Positions 10,743-20,747 of a DNA stretch of 64,000 nt are shown piece by piece (within the stretch, counting starts at the first letter, position 1; every line of letters begins with the position of its first letter). Below the pieces are notes generated by a model. It had not been told where the DNA came from and made no database searches. It saw only the letters and a list, made by a program, of their open reading frames with translations. The stretch is from positions 62,001 to 126,000 of the forward strand of contig NZ_OZ060380.1 of NCBI RefSeq assembly GCF_964059035.1, written 5' to 3'. Source of the DNA: Buchnera aphidicola (Periphyllus testudinaceus). GTDB lineage: Bacteria; Pseudomonadota; Gammaproteobacteria; Enterobacterales; Enterobacteriaceae. The position numbers and the translations under genes were made by a program.

Positions 10743-11807
10743 TTATTTTTTTAAACATTGAGCTTTAAATCTAAGAATATGATCCATTATTACTATCGCA
10801 ATCATAGATTCAGTAATTGGGATAGCTCTTAGACCTACGCATGGATCATGTCTTCCTTTAGTAATTATTGTAACAGGTTCATTTTTTTTATTTATTCCTT
10901 GAGCTGGTATTCGTATACTTGAAGTAGGTTTAAAAGCACTTTTAATTATTATATTTTGTCCATTACTTATTCCTCCAATAATTCCTCCATCTCTATTGCT
11001 TAAATAACCTTTTGGATGCATTTCATCTCTATGTTTGCTTCCAAGTTTTTTAACAACAGAAAATCCATCTCCTATTTCTACTCCTTTAACTGCATTTATA
11101 CCCATTATGGCATGTGCTATTTCTGCATCTAATTTATCAAATACAGGTTCTCCTAATCCTATTGGAACATTTTTTATTATTGTTGTAACTTCTGCTCCTA
11201 TAGAATCTCCATTTTTTTTTATTTGTCTAATTAATTTATCTATTTTTTTAATTTTTTTTGGATCTGGACAAAAAAAATCATTTTTTTCTATTTCTTTAAA
11301 AGATTTTAATTTACATTTGATATTTCCAATTTGAGAGAGATATCCTTGTATAAGGATACCATAATTTTCTTTTAAATATTTCTTAGCTATTGCTCCTGCA
11401 GCAACTCTCATAGCTGTTTCTCGTGCAGATGCTCTTCCGCCTCCTCTATAATCTCTAATCCCATATTTTTTTTGGTAAGTATAGTCTGCATGACCTGGTC
11501 TAAATATATTTTTAATATTTTTATAATCTTCTGATCTTTGATCTGTATTTTTTATGATTAACCCAATACTTGTTCCAGTGGTTTTATTTTTAAATACTCC
11601 AGAAAGAATTTTAACTTTATCAAGTTCTCGACGTTGTGTTGTATATTTAGATTTTCCAGGTCTTCTTCTATCTAATTCTTTTTGTATATCTGATGTATGA
11701 ATCTTTAATCCAGGAGGCGTTCCATCTATAATACATCCTATAAAACTTCCGTGAGATTCACCAAATGTTGTTACTGTAAAGATTTTTCCTATTGAATTTC
11801 CTGACAT
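10743..11807 (-). CDS. aroC: chorismate synthase
   Basis: AroC converts EPSP to chorismate with reduced FMN as a required cofactor, the last common step to the aromatic amino acids. The 354-residue protein carries the family signatures FGESHG near the N-terminus, [21 protein letters not shown] near residue 120 and ISNGQNI with the [13 protein letters not shown] block near the C-terminus. An AAAAGGAGAAAT ribosome-binding site lies directly upstream of the ATG. It is divergent from smrB, as in E. coli, where the two genes are also close neighbours. A plus-strand open frame inside it (11035-11334) is an antisense shadow. Confidence 0.96.
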   Translation of the reverse strand: MSGNSIGKIFTVTTFGESHGSFIGCIIDGTPPGLKIHTSDIQKELDRRRPGKSKYTTQRRELDKVKILSGVFKNKTTGTSIGLIIKNTDQRSEDYKNIKNIFRPGHADYTYQKKYGIRDYRGGGRASARETAMRVAAGAIAKKYLKENYGILIQGYLSQIGNIKCKLKSFKEIEKNDFFCPDPKKIKKIDKLIRQIKKNGDSIGAEVTTIIKNVPIGLGEPVFDKLDAEIAHAIMGINAVKGVEIGDGFSVVKKLGSKHRDEMHPKGYLSNRDGGIIGGISNGQNIIIKSAFKPTSSIRIPAQGINKKNEPVTIITKGRHDPCVGLRAIPITESMIAIVIMDHILRFKAQCLKK

Positions 11808-12059
11808 TATATTTCTCCTTTTATATATTTTTATATTTTTAAGAAAATTTGAAAATATATATTCTATACGTTAATATTATATAAAATAATTTTTAAAAAT
11901 TTAAAAAATTATTAATTATTTTAAAAAAAAATTAAAAATTTTTTTTATTTAATTATAAAAAGTTAATTTTTAAAAAATTTTTTAAATTTTTAATAAAATT
12001 AATAATTTTTTAAGATTTTTTTCAATTATATAAATTAATTTTATTTTTGGTAATAAATA

Positions 12060-12584
12060 ATGAATATAAAAAAAAAAATAAATGAAAAAAACAAATTAAT
12101 TTTTAAAAAATGGTTAAATGGAACAAAAAAAATTGTTCAAGATACTGTTTATCATATGAAGAATAATAACTCATATTTTTTTTCTTGTAATAAAAAAAAA
12201 ATATATCAAGAAAATTTACATAGTTATTATTTTTCATATTCTAATATAAAATCTCAATTTAATAATAATTCATTATATTATATTAGATATGATAGTGAAA
12301 TTAATAGATTAAAAAAATTAAAAAAAGGATATTATAGTCCTAAAGTTTTTTTAGATGTTCATGGTTTTACTCAATATCAAACTAAAATAGAGTTAGGAAA
12401 ATTAATGTATTTTTGTATAAAAAAAAAAATTAATTGTTTAAATATTATGCATGGGTATGGAAAAAATATATTAAGACAACAAATTCCAGTATGGTTATCA
12501 AGACATCCAAATGTTGTTGCTTTTAATAGATCTCCTAAATCTTTTGGAGATAATGCTTCTATTTTAGTATTAATAGATTTTTAA
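12060..12584 (+). CDS. smrB: Smr-domain ribosome rescue nuclease SmrB
   Basis: The 174-residue protein corresponds to SmrB (YfcN, 183 residues in E. coli), an endonuclease that cuts mRNA between collided ribosomes. The C-terminal Smr domain is clear. It has the LDVHGFTQYQTKIEL motif near residue 98 and the catalytic-site HGYGKNILRQQIPVWLSRHP near residue 136. The N-terminal half is lysine-rich and weakly conserved. It is the last intact gene before the collapsed histidine operon. The call rests on the Smr domain and the conserved neighbour aroC. Confidence 0.9.
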   Translation: MNIKKKINEKNKLIFKKWLNGTKKIVQDTVYHMKNNNSYFFSCNKKKIYQENLHSYYFSYSNIKSQFNNNSLYYIRYDSEINRLKKLKKGYYSPKVFLDVHGFTQYQTKIELGKLMYFCIKKKINCLNIMHGYGKNILRQQIPVWLSRHPNVVAFNRSPKSFGDNASILVLIDF

Positions 12585-13161
12585 AATATTTTAATTAAAG
12601 TAATATAAATTTTTTAAATTTTTATTAAATTTTCAATATTTTTAATGTAAATTTATTTATTTAAGTTTTTTAAAATTATAAATCTTATAATTTTAAAGGA
12701 AATATATTTTAAATATTTAAATTAAAGTATATATAATATATTATTTTTAATTTTTTTTTAAAATTTTTCATATATTTACTTTTAAAGTAATAATTTAAAA
12801 AATATATTTTTTGAAGGGTATAATTTTCTTAAAAATAATTATTTTTTAAAATATATAATAAAAAAATAAAAAAATTATTTTTATATTTATTTTTTAAATA
12901 ATATATTTTTTATTATTTTTTTATAAATTTTTTATAAAAAATAAAATAATTTATATAGTATTTTTTATATTTTTATAGATAGAAAATTAATTTGGCATAT
13001 TTTTAAAATTTAAAATAAATTGTTAAAAAAAATTACATTAATTTATTATAAAATATAATTTTTTTTAAAAAATTAAATAATTTTTTTATTATTTATATTT
13101 AAAAAATAAAAATAATATATTTATAAAAATTTTATATATTTAATATAAAAGGTATTTTTAA
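12585..13161. other. gene-free AT-rich spacer at the former hisGDCB position
   Basis: 577 bases almost entirely of A and T, with no open frame resembling a known protein. A short hairpin (11-bp arms, 12671-12681 with 12685-12695) is followed by an orphan AAAGGAAA ribosome-binding-like element near 12695-12702 that has no start codon after it. In Buchnera the space between smrB and hisH normally holds hisG, hisD, hisC and hisB. I could not recognise remnants of any of them. Confidence 0.6.
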
Positions 13162-13755
13162 ATGAGTGTGGTAATTATAGATTCTGGTTTTTTTAATTTA
13201 TCATCTATTTATTTTTCTGTAAAAAGATTAGGATATAATCCTATTGTAAGTTTTGATAAAAATATAATAAAAAATTCTACAAAATTAATTTTTCCTGCTT
13301 TTGGGAATTCATATTCAGTTATGAAATATTTATATAAAATGAATTTAGTTAAAATAATAAAAAATTATAAAAAACCAATTTTAGGAATTTGTTCAGGAAT
13401 GCATGTATTTTTTAATTCTAGAGAAGAAAATAAAAATATTTCAATGTTAGACATTTTTCATAAGGAATATTTATATAAGATTAAAGCAAAAAAGTTTCCT
13501 ATTTTTCATACTGGATGGAATAAAGTATATTTCAAACAAAAAAATCTTTTATTTAAAAATATTAATAATGGAGATTGGTTTTATTTTATTCATAGTTATA
13601 TTGCTTTAATAAGTTCAGTAACAATTGCTAAAACATGTTATGAATCTTTTTTTAGTTCAGCAGTTCAGAAAAAAAATTTTTTTGGTGTACAATTTCATCC
13701 GGAGCTATCTGGAAATTCTGGAATGATAGTATTAAAAAATTTTTTAGAAATATAA
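13162..13755 (+). CDS. hisH: imidazole glycerol phosphate synthase, glutaminase subunit HisH
   Basis: HisH is the glutaminase that feeds ammonia to HisF in histidine synthesis. The 197-residue frame equals the E. coli length (196). The triad is intact: Cys77 in LGICSGMH, His179 and Glu181 in VQFHPELSG. The oxyanion-hole strand that normally reads PGVG is PAFG at 45-48, and the usual Arg after HPE is Leu. A ribosome-binding site (AAAAGG, 13147-13152) precedes the ATG. Its operon neighbours hisB and hisA are gone and its partner hisF looks catalytically damaged. It may be a gene on the way out or one kept for another role. Confidence 0.9.
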   Translation: MSVVIIDSGFFNLSSIYFSVKRLGYNPIVSFDKNIIKNSTKLIFPAFGNSYSVMKYLYKMNLVKIIKNYKKPILGICSGMHVFFNSREENKNISMLDIFHKEYLYKIKAKKFPIFHTGWNKVYFKQKNLLFKNINNGDWFYFIHSYIALISSVTIAKTCYESFFSSAVQKKNFFGVQFHPELSGNSGMIVLKNFLEI

Positions 13756-14309
13756 TATTACTTATTTATTTTTTAAAAAATTAAAATTTTTGAAATGAAT
13801 AAAAAACATAAAAAAATAAAAAAATTTAATAATATAAAGAAATTATTTAAAATTTTTAATTTTATTTTTAAATTTTTATAAAAAATTTTTAAAAATTTTT
13901 TAATAAAAAATACATAAATTTTTATAATTAATTTTAAAAAATATGATATTAATTTATAATAAAAAATATAAAATTATATTTTATTTTTTTTAAAAAAATG
14001 TTTTATATACTAATTATATTTATTATATAAAATAACATTATATTTTATAAAAATTTTTAAAAAATATATTTTAGATATTTATTAAATATAATTTTATTAA
14101 TTTTTAATAAAAAATAAAATAATACATATAAAATTTTAAAAAAAACATTATTTTATAAATAAAATTAAAAAATATTTTTAATAGTATATAAAAATATAAA
14201 ATTTTTTTTAAACAAATAAATTTATTACATATAATATTATGAAAGAAATATAAAATTATTTTAAAAAAAATATTATAAAAAATGTATTTATTATATTAAA
14301 GGTTTTTAA
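13756..14309. other. gene-free AT-rich spacer at the former hisA position
   Basis: 554 bases of nearly pure A/T between hisH and hisF. hisA (about 740 bases in enterobacteria) occupies this place in an intact his operon. No frame or motif of HisA is recognisable, and I see no structured RNA. Confidence 0.6.
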
Positions 14310-15086
14310 ATGTTATCAAAAAGAATAATTACGTGTTTAGATGTAAAAAATGGTTTTGTAATTAATGGAATAACATTCGAAGATTATAAAATAGTTGGAA
14401 ATATATTATCTTTAGTTAAAAAATATATTCAAGATGGCTCTGATGAATTATTTTTTTATGATTATTTGTCTTTAATTCAAAAAAAAAATATTAATACATA
14501 TTGGATTTCTAGAATTTCTGAAATAATTAATATTCCTTTATGCTTTTCAGGAAGAATAAAAAATTTTAAAGAAGTAAAGGATGTATTAAATAATGGAGCA
14601 CATAAAATATCTATTAATTTTAATTCGATAGAAAATCCTTATTTAATTAGTGATATTGCAGATAAATTTGGTATTCAATCTGTAGTAGTTAGTATTAATT
14701 CTTATTACAGTATAAAAAAAAAAAAATATTTTATATATCAATATAATAAAAATAAAAATTTTTTTAAAAAAAAAAATATCGAAACTTATAAATGGATAGA
14801 ATATATTCAAAAATTAGGAGCAGGAGAGATTATTTTAAATTCTATTAATAAAAATAATAAATTAAATAATGAATATGATATTAAACAATTAAGAAGTATT
14901 AGAAAAATTTGTAAAATTCCATTAATAACGTTTGGAAACCCAAATAGTATTAATAATTTTTATGATGTTTTTAGATTTTCTGATATAGATGGAGTGATAA
15001 TTTCTTCTATTTTTCATGAAAATATTGTGAGTATTAAAAATTTAAAAGATTTTTTATTCATAAAAAATATAGATGTTCGAAGGTAG
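14310..15086 (+). CDS. hisF: imidazole glycerol phosphate synthase subunit HisF, active site degraded
   Basis: The 258-residue frame aligns with HisF almost without gaps (E. coli 258), with MLSKRIITCLDV at the start and ISSIFHENIV near residue 232. HisF is the TIM-barrel cyclase that makes imidazole glycerol phosphate and AICAR. Asp11 is present. However, the second catalytic acid Asp130 is Asn130 (VVVSIN), Lys19 is Asn19, and the loop Asp normally in QDG is Asn (KNN, 181-183). Phosphate-binding glycine motifs are altered too: GGI becomes GRI at 81-83, and the later SGGAG becomes FGNPN. The frame and an AAAGG ribosome-binding site are intact, so it is probably translated. Loss of cyclase activity is an inference from these residues. 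Confidence 0.88.
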   Translation: MLSKRIITCLDVKNGFVINGITFEDYKIVGNILSLVKKYIQDGSDELFFYDYLSLIQKKNINTYWISRISEIINIPLCFSGRIKNFKEVKDVLNNGAHKISINFNSIENPYLISDIADKFGIQSVVVSINSYYSIKKKKYFIYQYNKNKNFFKKKNIETYKWIEYIQKLGAGEIILNSINKNNKLNNEYDIKQLRSIRKICKIPLITFGNPNSINNFYDVFRFSDIDGVIISSIFHENIVSIKNLKDFLFIKNIDVRR

Positions 15087-15538
15087 AAATTATAAGATTG
15101 TTTATAAATTTTTAATATTATAAAAAAATATTTAAATTTTTTATGTTTTTTATATATTTTATAAAACATTCTTTATATATTTTTTATAAAATATTTTTTT
15201 TTAAATTTTAAAATAAATAATTATTTTATATTTTTTGTTAAAAAATATAAGAAAATTATTTATTTTATTATTTTTTAAATAATTTATTAACGTACAACAT
15301 TTATAAAGATAATATTTTTTTAAGATTTTTTTATTTTTTAAAATGTTAAATATTTTTTAAATAACAAAATTTTATATATAAATTTTAGATTAAATATTAT
15401 TAATAATTATATTTTAATATTGTAAAATAAATGATATAGATTATTTATTTTAAATAAAAAATTAAAGTTTTTAAATGGTATTTTTTATATTTTTTTATTT
15501 TTAAAAAAATATTATTTAGAAAATAAAGGAGAAATTTA
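15087..15538. other. gene-free AT-rich spacer at the former hisI position
   Basis: 452 bases between hisF and gnd, where hisI (about 610 bases) lies in an intact operon. No coding remnant is recognisable. The only clear signal is the AAGGAG ribosome-binding site of gnd at 15526-15531. Confidence 0.6.
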
Positions 15539-16951
15539 GTGATATTAAATAAAATTGGTGTAGTTGGAATGGCTGTAATGGGAAGAAATTTGGCATTAAA
15601 TATAGAAAGTAAAAATTATACTGTATCAATTTTTAATCGATCTTCAGAAAAAACAAAAGAAGTAATATTAAATAATCCAAAAAAAAAATTGTTTCCATTT
15701 TTTAAATTAAAAGATTTTATTTTATCTTTAAAAAAACCTAGAGTTATTTTATTAATGGTTAAATCTGGAAATCCTACCGATCAAATGATTAATTCAATTA
15801 TTCCTTATTTAGATAAAGAAGATATTATTATAGATGGGGGAAATAGTTTTTTTAAGGATACTATAAAAAGAAGTTTGAAATTATTTAAAAAAAAAATTAA
15901 TTTTATTGGAGCTGGTATATCAGGTGGTGAAGAAGGCGCTTTAAATGGTCCCGCTATTATGCCTGGTGGGCAAAAAATTGCATATAAAAAAGTGTCTTCT
16001 TTATTAAATAAAATATCTGCTAAAACAAAAAATAATAAATCATGTGTTCATTATATTGGAACTGATGGGTCAGGACATTATGTAAAAATGGTTCATAATG
16101 GAATTGAATATGGAGATATGCAATTAATTTCTGAAGCTTATTTTATATTAAAAAAAACATTAAATTTAAGTAATAAAGAATTATCTTGTATTTTTTCAGA
16201 ATGGAATAAAGGAGAACTAAAAAGTTATTTAATAGAAATTACAAAAAATATTTTTTTAAAAAAAGATTCTTATGGAAATTATTTAATTGATGTGATTTTA
16301 GATAAAGCAAGTAATAAGGGAACAGGAACATGGACAAGTCAAAGTGCATTAGAATTAAATGAACCATTATCTTTAATTACACAATCTGTTTTTTTTAGAT
16401 ATTTATCTTTTTTAAAAGATCAAAGAGTGTTAGCTTCTACTTTTTTAAAAGGTCCTAAAATTAATAATGTAAATTCTAATAAAGAAAAATTTATTGAAAA
16501 TGTTCGTAGATCTTTATATTTAGGAAAAATTATTTCTTATGCTCAAGGTTTTTCACAATTAAATACTGCTTCTAGAGTTTATAATTGGGATTTAAATTAT
16601 TCTAATATTGCAAAAATTTTTAGAGCAGGTTGTATTATTAGAGCTAATTTTTTAACAGAAATTATTAATTCATATAAAAAAAATAATAATTTAGTAAATT
16701 TATTATTAACTCCATATTTTATAAATATTTCTAATAAATATCAGAAATCTTTAAGAAAGATTGTTTCTTATTCTGTATTAAATGGTATACCGACTCCGGC
16801 TTTTTCTGCTTCTATATCTTATTATGATACATATAGATCATCTTTTCTTCCATCTAATTTAATACAAGCTCAAAGAGATTATTTTGGAGCTCATACTTAT
16901 TTAAGAAAAGATAAAGAAGGTGTTTTTCATACAGATTGGTTAAAAAAATAA
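15539..16951 (+). CDS. gnd: 6-phosphogluconate dehydrogenase, decarboxylating
   Basis: Gnd oxidises 6-phosphogluconate to ribulose-5-phosphate with NADP reduction. The 470-residue protein matches E. coli (468). It has the NADP-binding [16 protein letters not shown] at the N-terminus, [23 protein letters not shown] near residue 122 and the catalytic [19 protein letters not shown] near residue 178. The start is GTG, chosen because a strong AAGGAG ribosome-binding site lies seven bases upstream and the protein then begins at the family's usual place. It follows the his remnant, as his-gnd neighbours do in enterobacteria. Confidence 0.95.
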   Translation: MILNKIGVVGMAVMGRNLALNIESKNYTVSIFNRSSEKTKEVILNNPKKKLFPFFKLKDFILSLKKPRVILLMVKSGNPTDQMINSIIPYLDKEDIIIDGGNSFFKDTIKRSLKLFKKKINFIGAGISGGEEGALNGPAIMPGGQKIAYKKVSSLLNKISAKTKNNKSCVHYIGTDGSGHYVKMVHNGIEYGDMQLISEAYFILKKTLNLSNKELSCIFSEWNKGELKSYLIEITKNIFLKKDSYGNYLIDVILDKASNKGTGTWTSQSALELNEPLSLITQSVFFRYLSFLKDQRVLASTFLKGPKINNVNSNKEKFIENVRRSLYLGKIISYAQGFSQLNTASRVYNWDLNYSNIAKIFRAGCIIRANFLTEIINSYKKNNNLVNLLLTPYFINISNKYQKSLRKIVSYSVLNGIPTPAFSASISYYDTYRSSFLPSNLIQAQRDYFGAHTYLRKDKEGVFHTDWLKK

Positions 16952-16991
16952 ATAATTTTTTATATTTTTTAATTTTTTTATAAAACTAAAA

Positions 16992-17035
16992 AACTTTCTT
17001 AGAAAAATTTATATTTTATTTTATCTAAGAAGGTT
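16992..17035. terminator. hairpin between convergent gnd and leuA
   Basis: A 12-bp stem pairs 16992-17003 with 17024-17035 around a 20-base loop. In plus-strand RNA the one imperfect pair is a U-G wobble, whereas in minus-strand RNA it is an A-C mismatch, which favours action on gnd. On the minus side a better U-run (TTTTTAG) follows, so it may serve leuA as well. Confidence 0.6.
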
Positions 17036-17062
17036 CTTTAAAATATATTAAAAATTAATTTT

Positions 17063-18601
17063 TTATTTTTTATATAATTTTTTTATTTGTTTAGATTTCC
17101 AAATATTGTTGAAAATTTTTATTATTGCTTGAACAAATGCTTTTGTTAAATCTTTATTGAGATTTGTTTCATAAAATTTTTTATTTTTGTATTTCATTAA
17201 AATTTTTATTTTTGTGAAATAATTTTTTCCTTTTCTTACAGAATTTATTTGAAAGTTTTTTAATAAGACATTAATTTTAGTAATTTTTTTTAGAGCTTTA
17301 TAAATTCCATTAATTTGTCCATTTTTTGTTTTTATTTTTATTTTTTTTATTTTTTTTCCAAAATAAAGTTTTATAAAAATTTTTGTTTTTTTGGAAACAG
17401 TAGAAGAGATTTTTAAATTTTTTAATTTAAAATATTTATTTTTTTTATTATTTTTTTTAATAAATGCTAATTCTTCTAAATCATAATCAAAAATTTGTCC
17501 TTTTTTGTCAGCTAATTTTAAAAATTTTTTATATAATTTTTTAAGATTATAATTTTTTTCTGAATATCCAATTTCTTTCATTCTTTGTTTTACTGCTGCT
17601 CTTCCAGAACGTGAAGTTAAATTTAATTGAATTTTTTTTAAACCGATATCTTGTGGAGACATTATTTCATAGTTTTTTCTATTTTTTATAACTCCATCTT
17701 GATGAATTCCAGATGAATGAGAAAAAGAATTTTTTCCTATTATGGATTTATTGAGTGGTATAGAAATATTACAAATTTTACTGATTATTTTACTAGTATG
17801 ATAAATTTTTTTATGTTTTATATTAGTAAAACAATTTAATAATTTTTTTCTAGTTTTTATAATCATTATAATTTCTTCAAGAGCTGCATTTCCTGCTCTT
17901 TCACCTATTCCTGTAATTGTTCCTTCAATTTGACGAGCTCCAGATTGTATTGCAGAAATAGAATTTCCCACTGCCATTCCTAAATCGTTGTGACAATGAA
18001 CCGAAATAATAGCTTGATCAATGTTTGGAACTCTGTTATAAAGATTTGAAATTATTTGTGAAAATTCATTTGGAAGTGTATATCCTACAGTATCTGGAAT
18101 ATTAATAGTTTTTACTCCATTTTTAATTAGTATTTCTACAATTTTACATAATTCATCAATATTAGTTCTTCCAGCATCTTCACATGAAAATTCTATATCG
18201 TCTGTATATTTTTTAGCAATTTTAATAGATTTTATAGCCATATCTTGAATTTCTTCAAAATTTTTTTTTAATTTAGATTCTATATGTAGTTTTGAAGTTC
18301 CTACAAATAAATGAATTCTGAAGTGTTCTAATTTTGACATTGCTTTTGCTGCTACTTGAATATCTTTTTTAACACATCGAGCTAAACTGCATATTGTACT
18401 GTATTTAATATTTTTGCAAATTTCTTGAACTGATTTAAAATCTCCAGGAGAAGAAATAGGAAAACCAGCTTCAATAATATCTATTTTCATTGCATCTAAA
18501 GCTAATGCAATTTTTATTTTGTCTTTTATTTGTAAACTAGATTGTAATGATTGTTCTCCATCTCGGAGAGTAGTATCAAATATAATAATTTTTTCTTTCA
18601 T
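17063..18601 (-). CDS. leuA: 2-isopropylmalate synthase
   Basis: LeuA makes the committed step of leucine synthesis from 2-ketoisovalerate and acetyl-CoA. The 512-residue protein (523 in E. coli) has [13 protein letters not shown] at the start, the metal-binding [10 protein letters not shown] near residue 205 and [10 protein letters not shown] near residue 296. The C-terminal regulatory domain is present but strongly diverged and lysine-rich, so leucine feedback may be weak. It is the last gene of the minus-strand cluster, after leuD, rather than the first. A 107-base spacer separates it from leuD, and I see no strong ribosome-binding site. Confidence 0.96.
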   Translation of the reverse strand: MKEKIIIFDTTLRDGEQSLQSSLQIKDKIKIALALDAMKIDIIEAGFPISSPGDFKSVQEICKNIKYSTICSLARCVKKDIQVAAKAMSKLEHFRIHLFVGTSKLHIESKLKKNFEEIQDMAIKSIKIAKKYTDDIEFSCEDAGRTNIDELCKIVEILIKNGVKTINIPDTVGYTLPNEFSQIISNLYNRVPNIDQAIISVHCHNDLGMAVGNSISAIQSGARQIEGTITGIGERAGNAALEEIIMIIKTRKKLLNCFTNIKHKKIYHTSKIISKICNISIPLNKSIIGKNSFSHSSGIHQDGVIKNRKNYEIMSPQDIGLKKIQLNLTSRSGRAAVKQRMKEIGYSEKNYNLKKLYKKFLKLADKKGQIFDYDLEELAFIKKNNKKNKYFKLKNLKISSTVSKKTKIFIKLYFGKKIKKIKIKTKNGQINGIYKALKKITKINVLLKNFQINSVRKGKNYFTKIKILMKYKNKKFYETNLNKDLTKAFVQAIIKIFNNIWKSKQIKKLYKK

Positions 18602-18708
18602 AGATTATCTTATATAAGTTTTATATTTTTGTAATATTAAAAAGAAAATTTTCAATTTTTTTAAAATTATTTTTTTAAAAATTAATAATTATAATTTTTT
18701 AAATAAAA

Positions 18709-19332
18709 TTAAGAAAATAATTTTCTATTTTCTAAAAATTTTGGAATGTTTTTTTTTTCATGATAAATAATTTTTTTTATATAATTTAATGTTAAATCAA
18801 TAGCATCTAATCCATTTAATAATTTTTTTTTATAAGATTTATTAATCGAAAATTTATATATTTTATTTTTGAATATAATTTTTTGTTTAATTAAATTGAT
18901 AATACATTTTTTATTTTTATTTTTTTGAATATAAGATATTATTTTTTGTATATTTTTTTCTTTTAATTTTATTAATAAAAGATTATTATTTACACTATTA
19001 TTATAAAAAATATCTGAAAATTTAGATGAAATAATTACTTTAAATCCATAATCCATTAATGCCCATACTGCATGTTCTCTAGATGATCCGCATCCAAAAT
19101 TTTTTCCTGTAATTAATATACTTGAATTTTTATATTCTTTATGATTTAAAATAAAATTTTTATTAATTATAAGTTCTTTTTTATTTAAAAATCTCCAATT
19201 ATGAAATAAGTGTTTTCCGTATCCAATTTTAGTAGTATTTTTTAAAAATTGTTTAGGTATGATAATATCAGTATCAATATTAATAATATTAATAGGAACT
19301 ATTTTTCCTAAATGTATTTTAAATTTTTTCAT
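18709..19332 (-). CDS. leuD: 3-isopropylmalate dehydratase small subunit
   Basis: LeuD is the small subunit of isopropylmalate isomerase, carrying the swivelling domain that completes the active site with LeuC. The 207-residue protein (201 in E. coli) has [13 protein letters not shown] near residue 20 and the signature [20 protein letters not shown] near residue 78. Its start codon overlaps the leuC stop by four bases (ATGA), indicating translational coupling and equal subunit supply. Confidence 0.95.
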   Translation of the reverse strand: MKKFKIHLGKIVPINIINIDTDIIIPKQFLKNTTKIGYGKHLFHNWRFLNKKELIINKNFILNHKEYKNSSILITGKNFGCGSSREHAVWALMDYGFKVIISSKFSDIFYNNSVNNNLLLIKLKEKNIQKIISYIQKNKNKKCIINLIKQKIIFKNKIYKFSINKSYKKKLLNGLDAIDLTLNYIKKIIYHEKKNIPKFLENRKLFS

Positions 19333-20744
19333 TTAATTAAATTCTCTTTGTATAATTTTCTGACGTCTATAAAATAACCATATATAGCAGCTGCAGCAGC
19401 CATTATTGGACTAACTAAATGTGTTCTTCCGCCTCTTCCTTGTCTTCCTTCAAAGTTTCTATTACTTGTAGAAGCGCATCTTTCTTTATTTTTTAATCGA
19501 TCATTATTCATACCTAAACACATAGAGCATCCAGAATATCTCCATTCAAATCCTGATTTTATAAATATTTTATTTAATCCTTCTTTTTCGGCTTGTATTT
19601 TTACTGAATTTGAACCTGGAACAATTATGGCTTGAACATTTTTATGAACTTTTTTACCATTAATTATTTTTGATACTTCTCTTAGATCTTCTATTCTTGA
19701 ATTAGTGCATGATCCTATAAATACTTTATTTATTATAAGTTTTTTTAAATAAGTATTAGGTTTTATTCCCATATATGAAAAAGATTTTTTAGCAGATATT
19801 TTTTTGTTTTTATTTTTAAAATCTGTTATTTTTGGTGTTTTTTTATTTATAGAGATAATTTGATCTAAATTTGTTCCCCAAGTTATTTGAGGAGTTAAGT
19901 GAGTAATATTAAGAGAAATTTTTTTATCAAAATAAGCATTTTTATCAGATTTTAATTTTTTCCATAATTTTATAGATTCTTTCCAATCTTTTTTTTTAGG
20001 AGAAAATGTAGTTTTTTTTAAATAATTAAAAGTAGTTTGATCTGGAGCTATAATTCCAGATTTTGCTCCCATTTCTATTGCCATATTGCATATTGTCATT
20101 CTTTCTTCCATGCTACATTTTTTTATTACATCTCCTGTAAATTCAATAACATATCCTGATCCTCCAGAAGATCCTATTTTTTTAATTATGTAAAGTATAA
20201 TGTCTTTTGCAGAGATTCCTTTTTTAATATTTCCGTTAATATTAATATTCATATTTTTAAATTTTTTTTGTGGAATTGTTTGAGTAGCAAATACGTGTTC
20301 TACTTCTGAAGTACCAATTCCAAAAGATAATGCTCCAAAAGCTCCATTAGTAGATGTATGAGAATCGCCACATACAACAGTCATTCCAGGTAAAATCATT
20401 CCTTGTTCTGGAGCTACTACATGAATAATTCCTTGTTTCACATGTGAAATATCATATAATGGAATATTTTCATTTTTGCAGTTTTTAATTAATTTCTGCA
20501 TTTGAATTTTAGCCATTTTTCCAGAATCTGAAATTTTTCTTTTTATAGTTGAAACATTATGATCCATTGTAGCAAATGTTTTGTCGGGTCTTCTAATAGT
20601 TCGATTTTTTATTTTTATTTCATGAAATGCTTGCGGAGAAGTAACTTCGTGAATAAGATGTAAATCAATATATATAATAGGGTTATTTTCAGTAGAATTT
20701 ATTAGATGAAGATCGTATATTTTTTGATATAAAGTTTTTTGCAT
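19329..20744 (-). CDS. leuC: 3-isopropylmalate dehydratase large subunit
   Basis: LeuC is the [4Fe-4S] aconitase-family subunit of isopropylmalate isomerase. The 471-residue protein matches E. coli (466). The three cluster cysteines are seen in [13 protein letters not shown] and [15 protein letters not shown]. The substrate segment [32 protein letters not shown] is also conserved. It begins three bases after leuB ends and overlaps leuD by four bases, so leuBCD form a tight unit. Confidence 0.96.
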   Translation of the reverse strand: MQKTLYQKIYDLHLINSTENNPIIYIDLHLIHEVTSPQAFHEIKIKNRTIRRPDKTFATMDHNVSTIKRKISDSGKMAKIQMQKLIKNCKNENIPLYDISHVKQGIIHVVAPEQGMILPGMTVVCGDSHTSTNGAFGALSFGIGTSEVEHVFATQTIPQKKFKNMNININGNIKKGISAKDIILYIIKKIGSSGGSGYVIEFTGDVIKKCSMEERMTICNMAIEMGAKSGIIAPDQTTFNYLKKTTFSPKKKDWKESIKLWKKLKSDKNAYFDKKISLNITHLTPQITWGTNLDQIISINKKTPKITDFKNKNKKISAKKSFSYMGIKPNTYLKKLIINKVFIGSCTNSRIEDLREVSKIINGKKVHKNVQAIIVPGSNSVKIQAEKEGLNKIFIKSGFEWRYSGCSMCLGMNNDRLKNKERCASTSNRNFEGRQGRGGRTHLVSPIMAAAAAIYGYFIDVRKLYKENLIK

Positions 20745-20747
20745 TTT

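Noticed and set aside
11035..11334. A 99-codon plus-strand open frame inside aroC
   Set aside because: It is an antisense shadow of a strongly conserved coding region, with hydrophobic low-complexity content and no family match.
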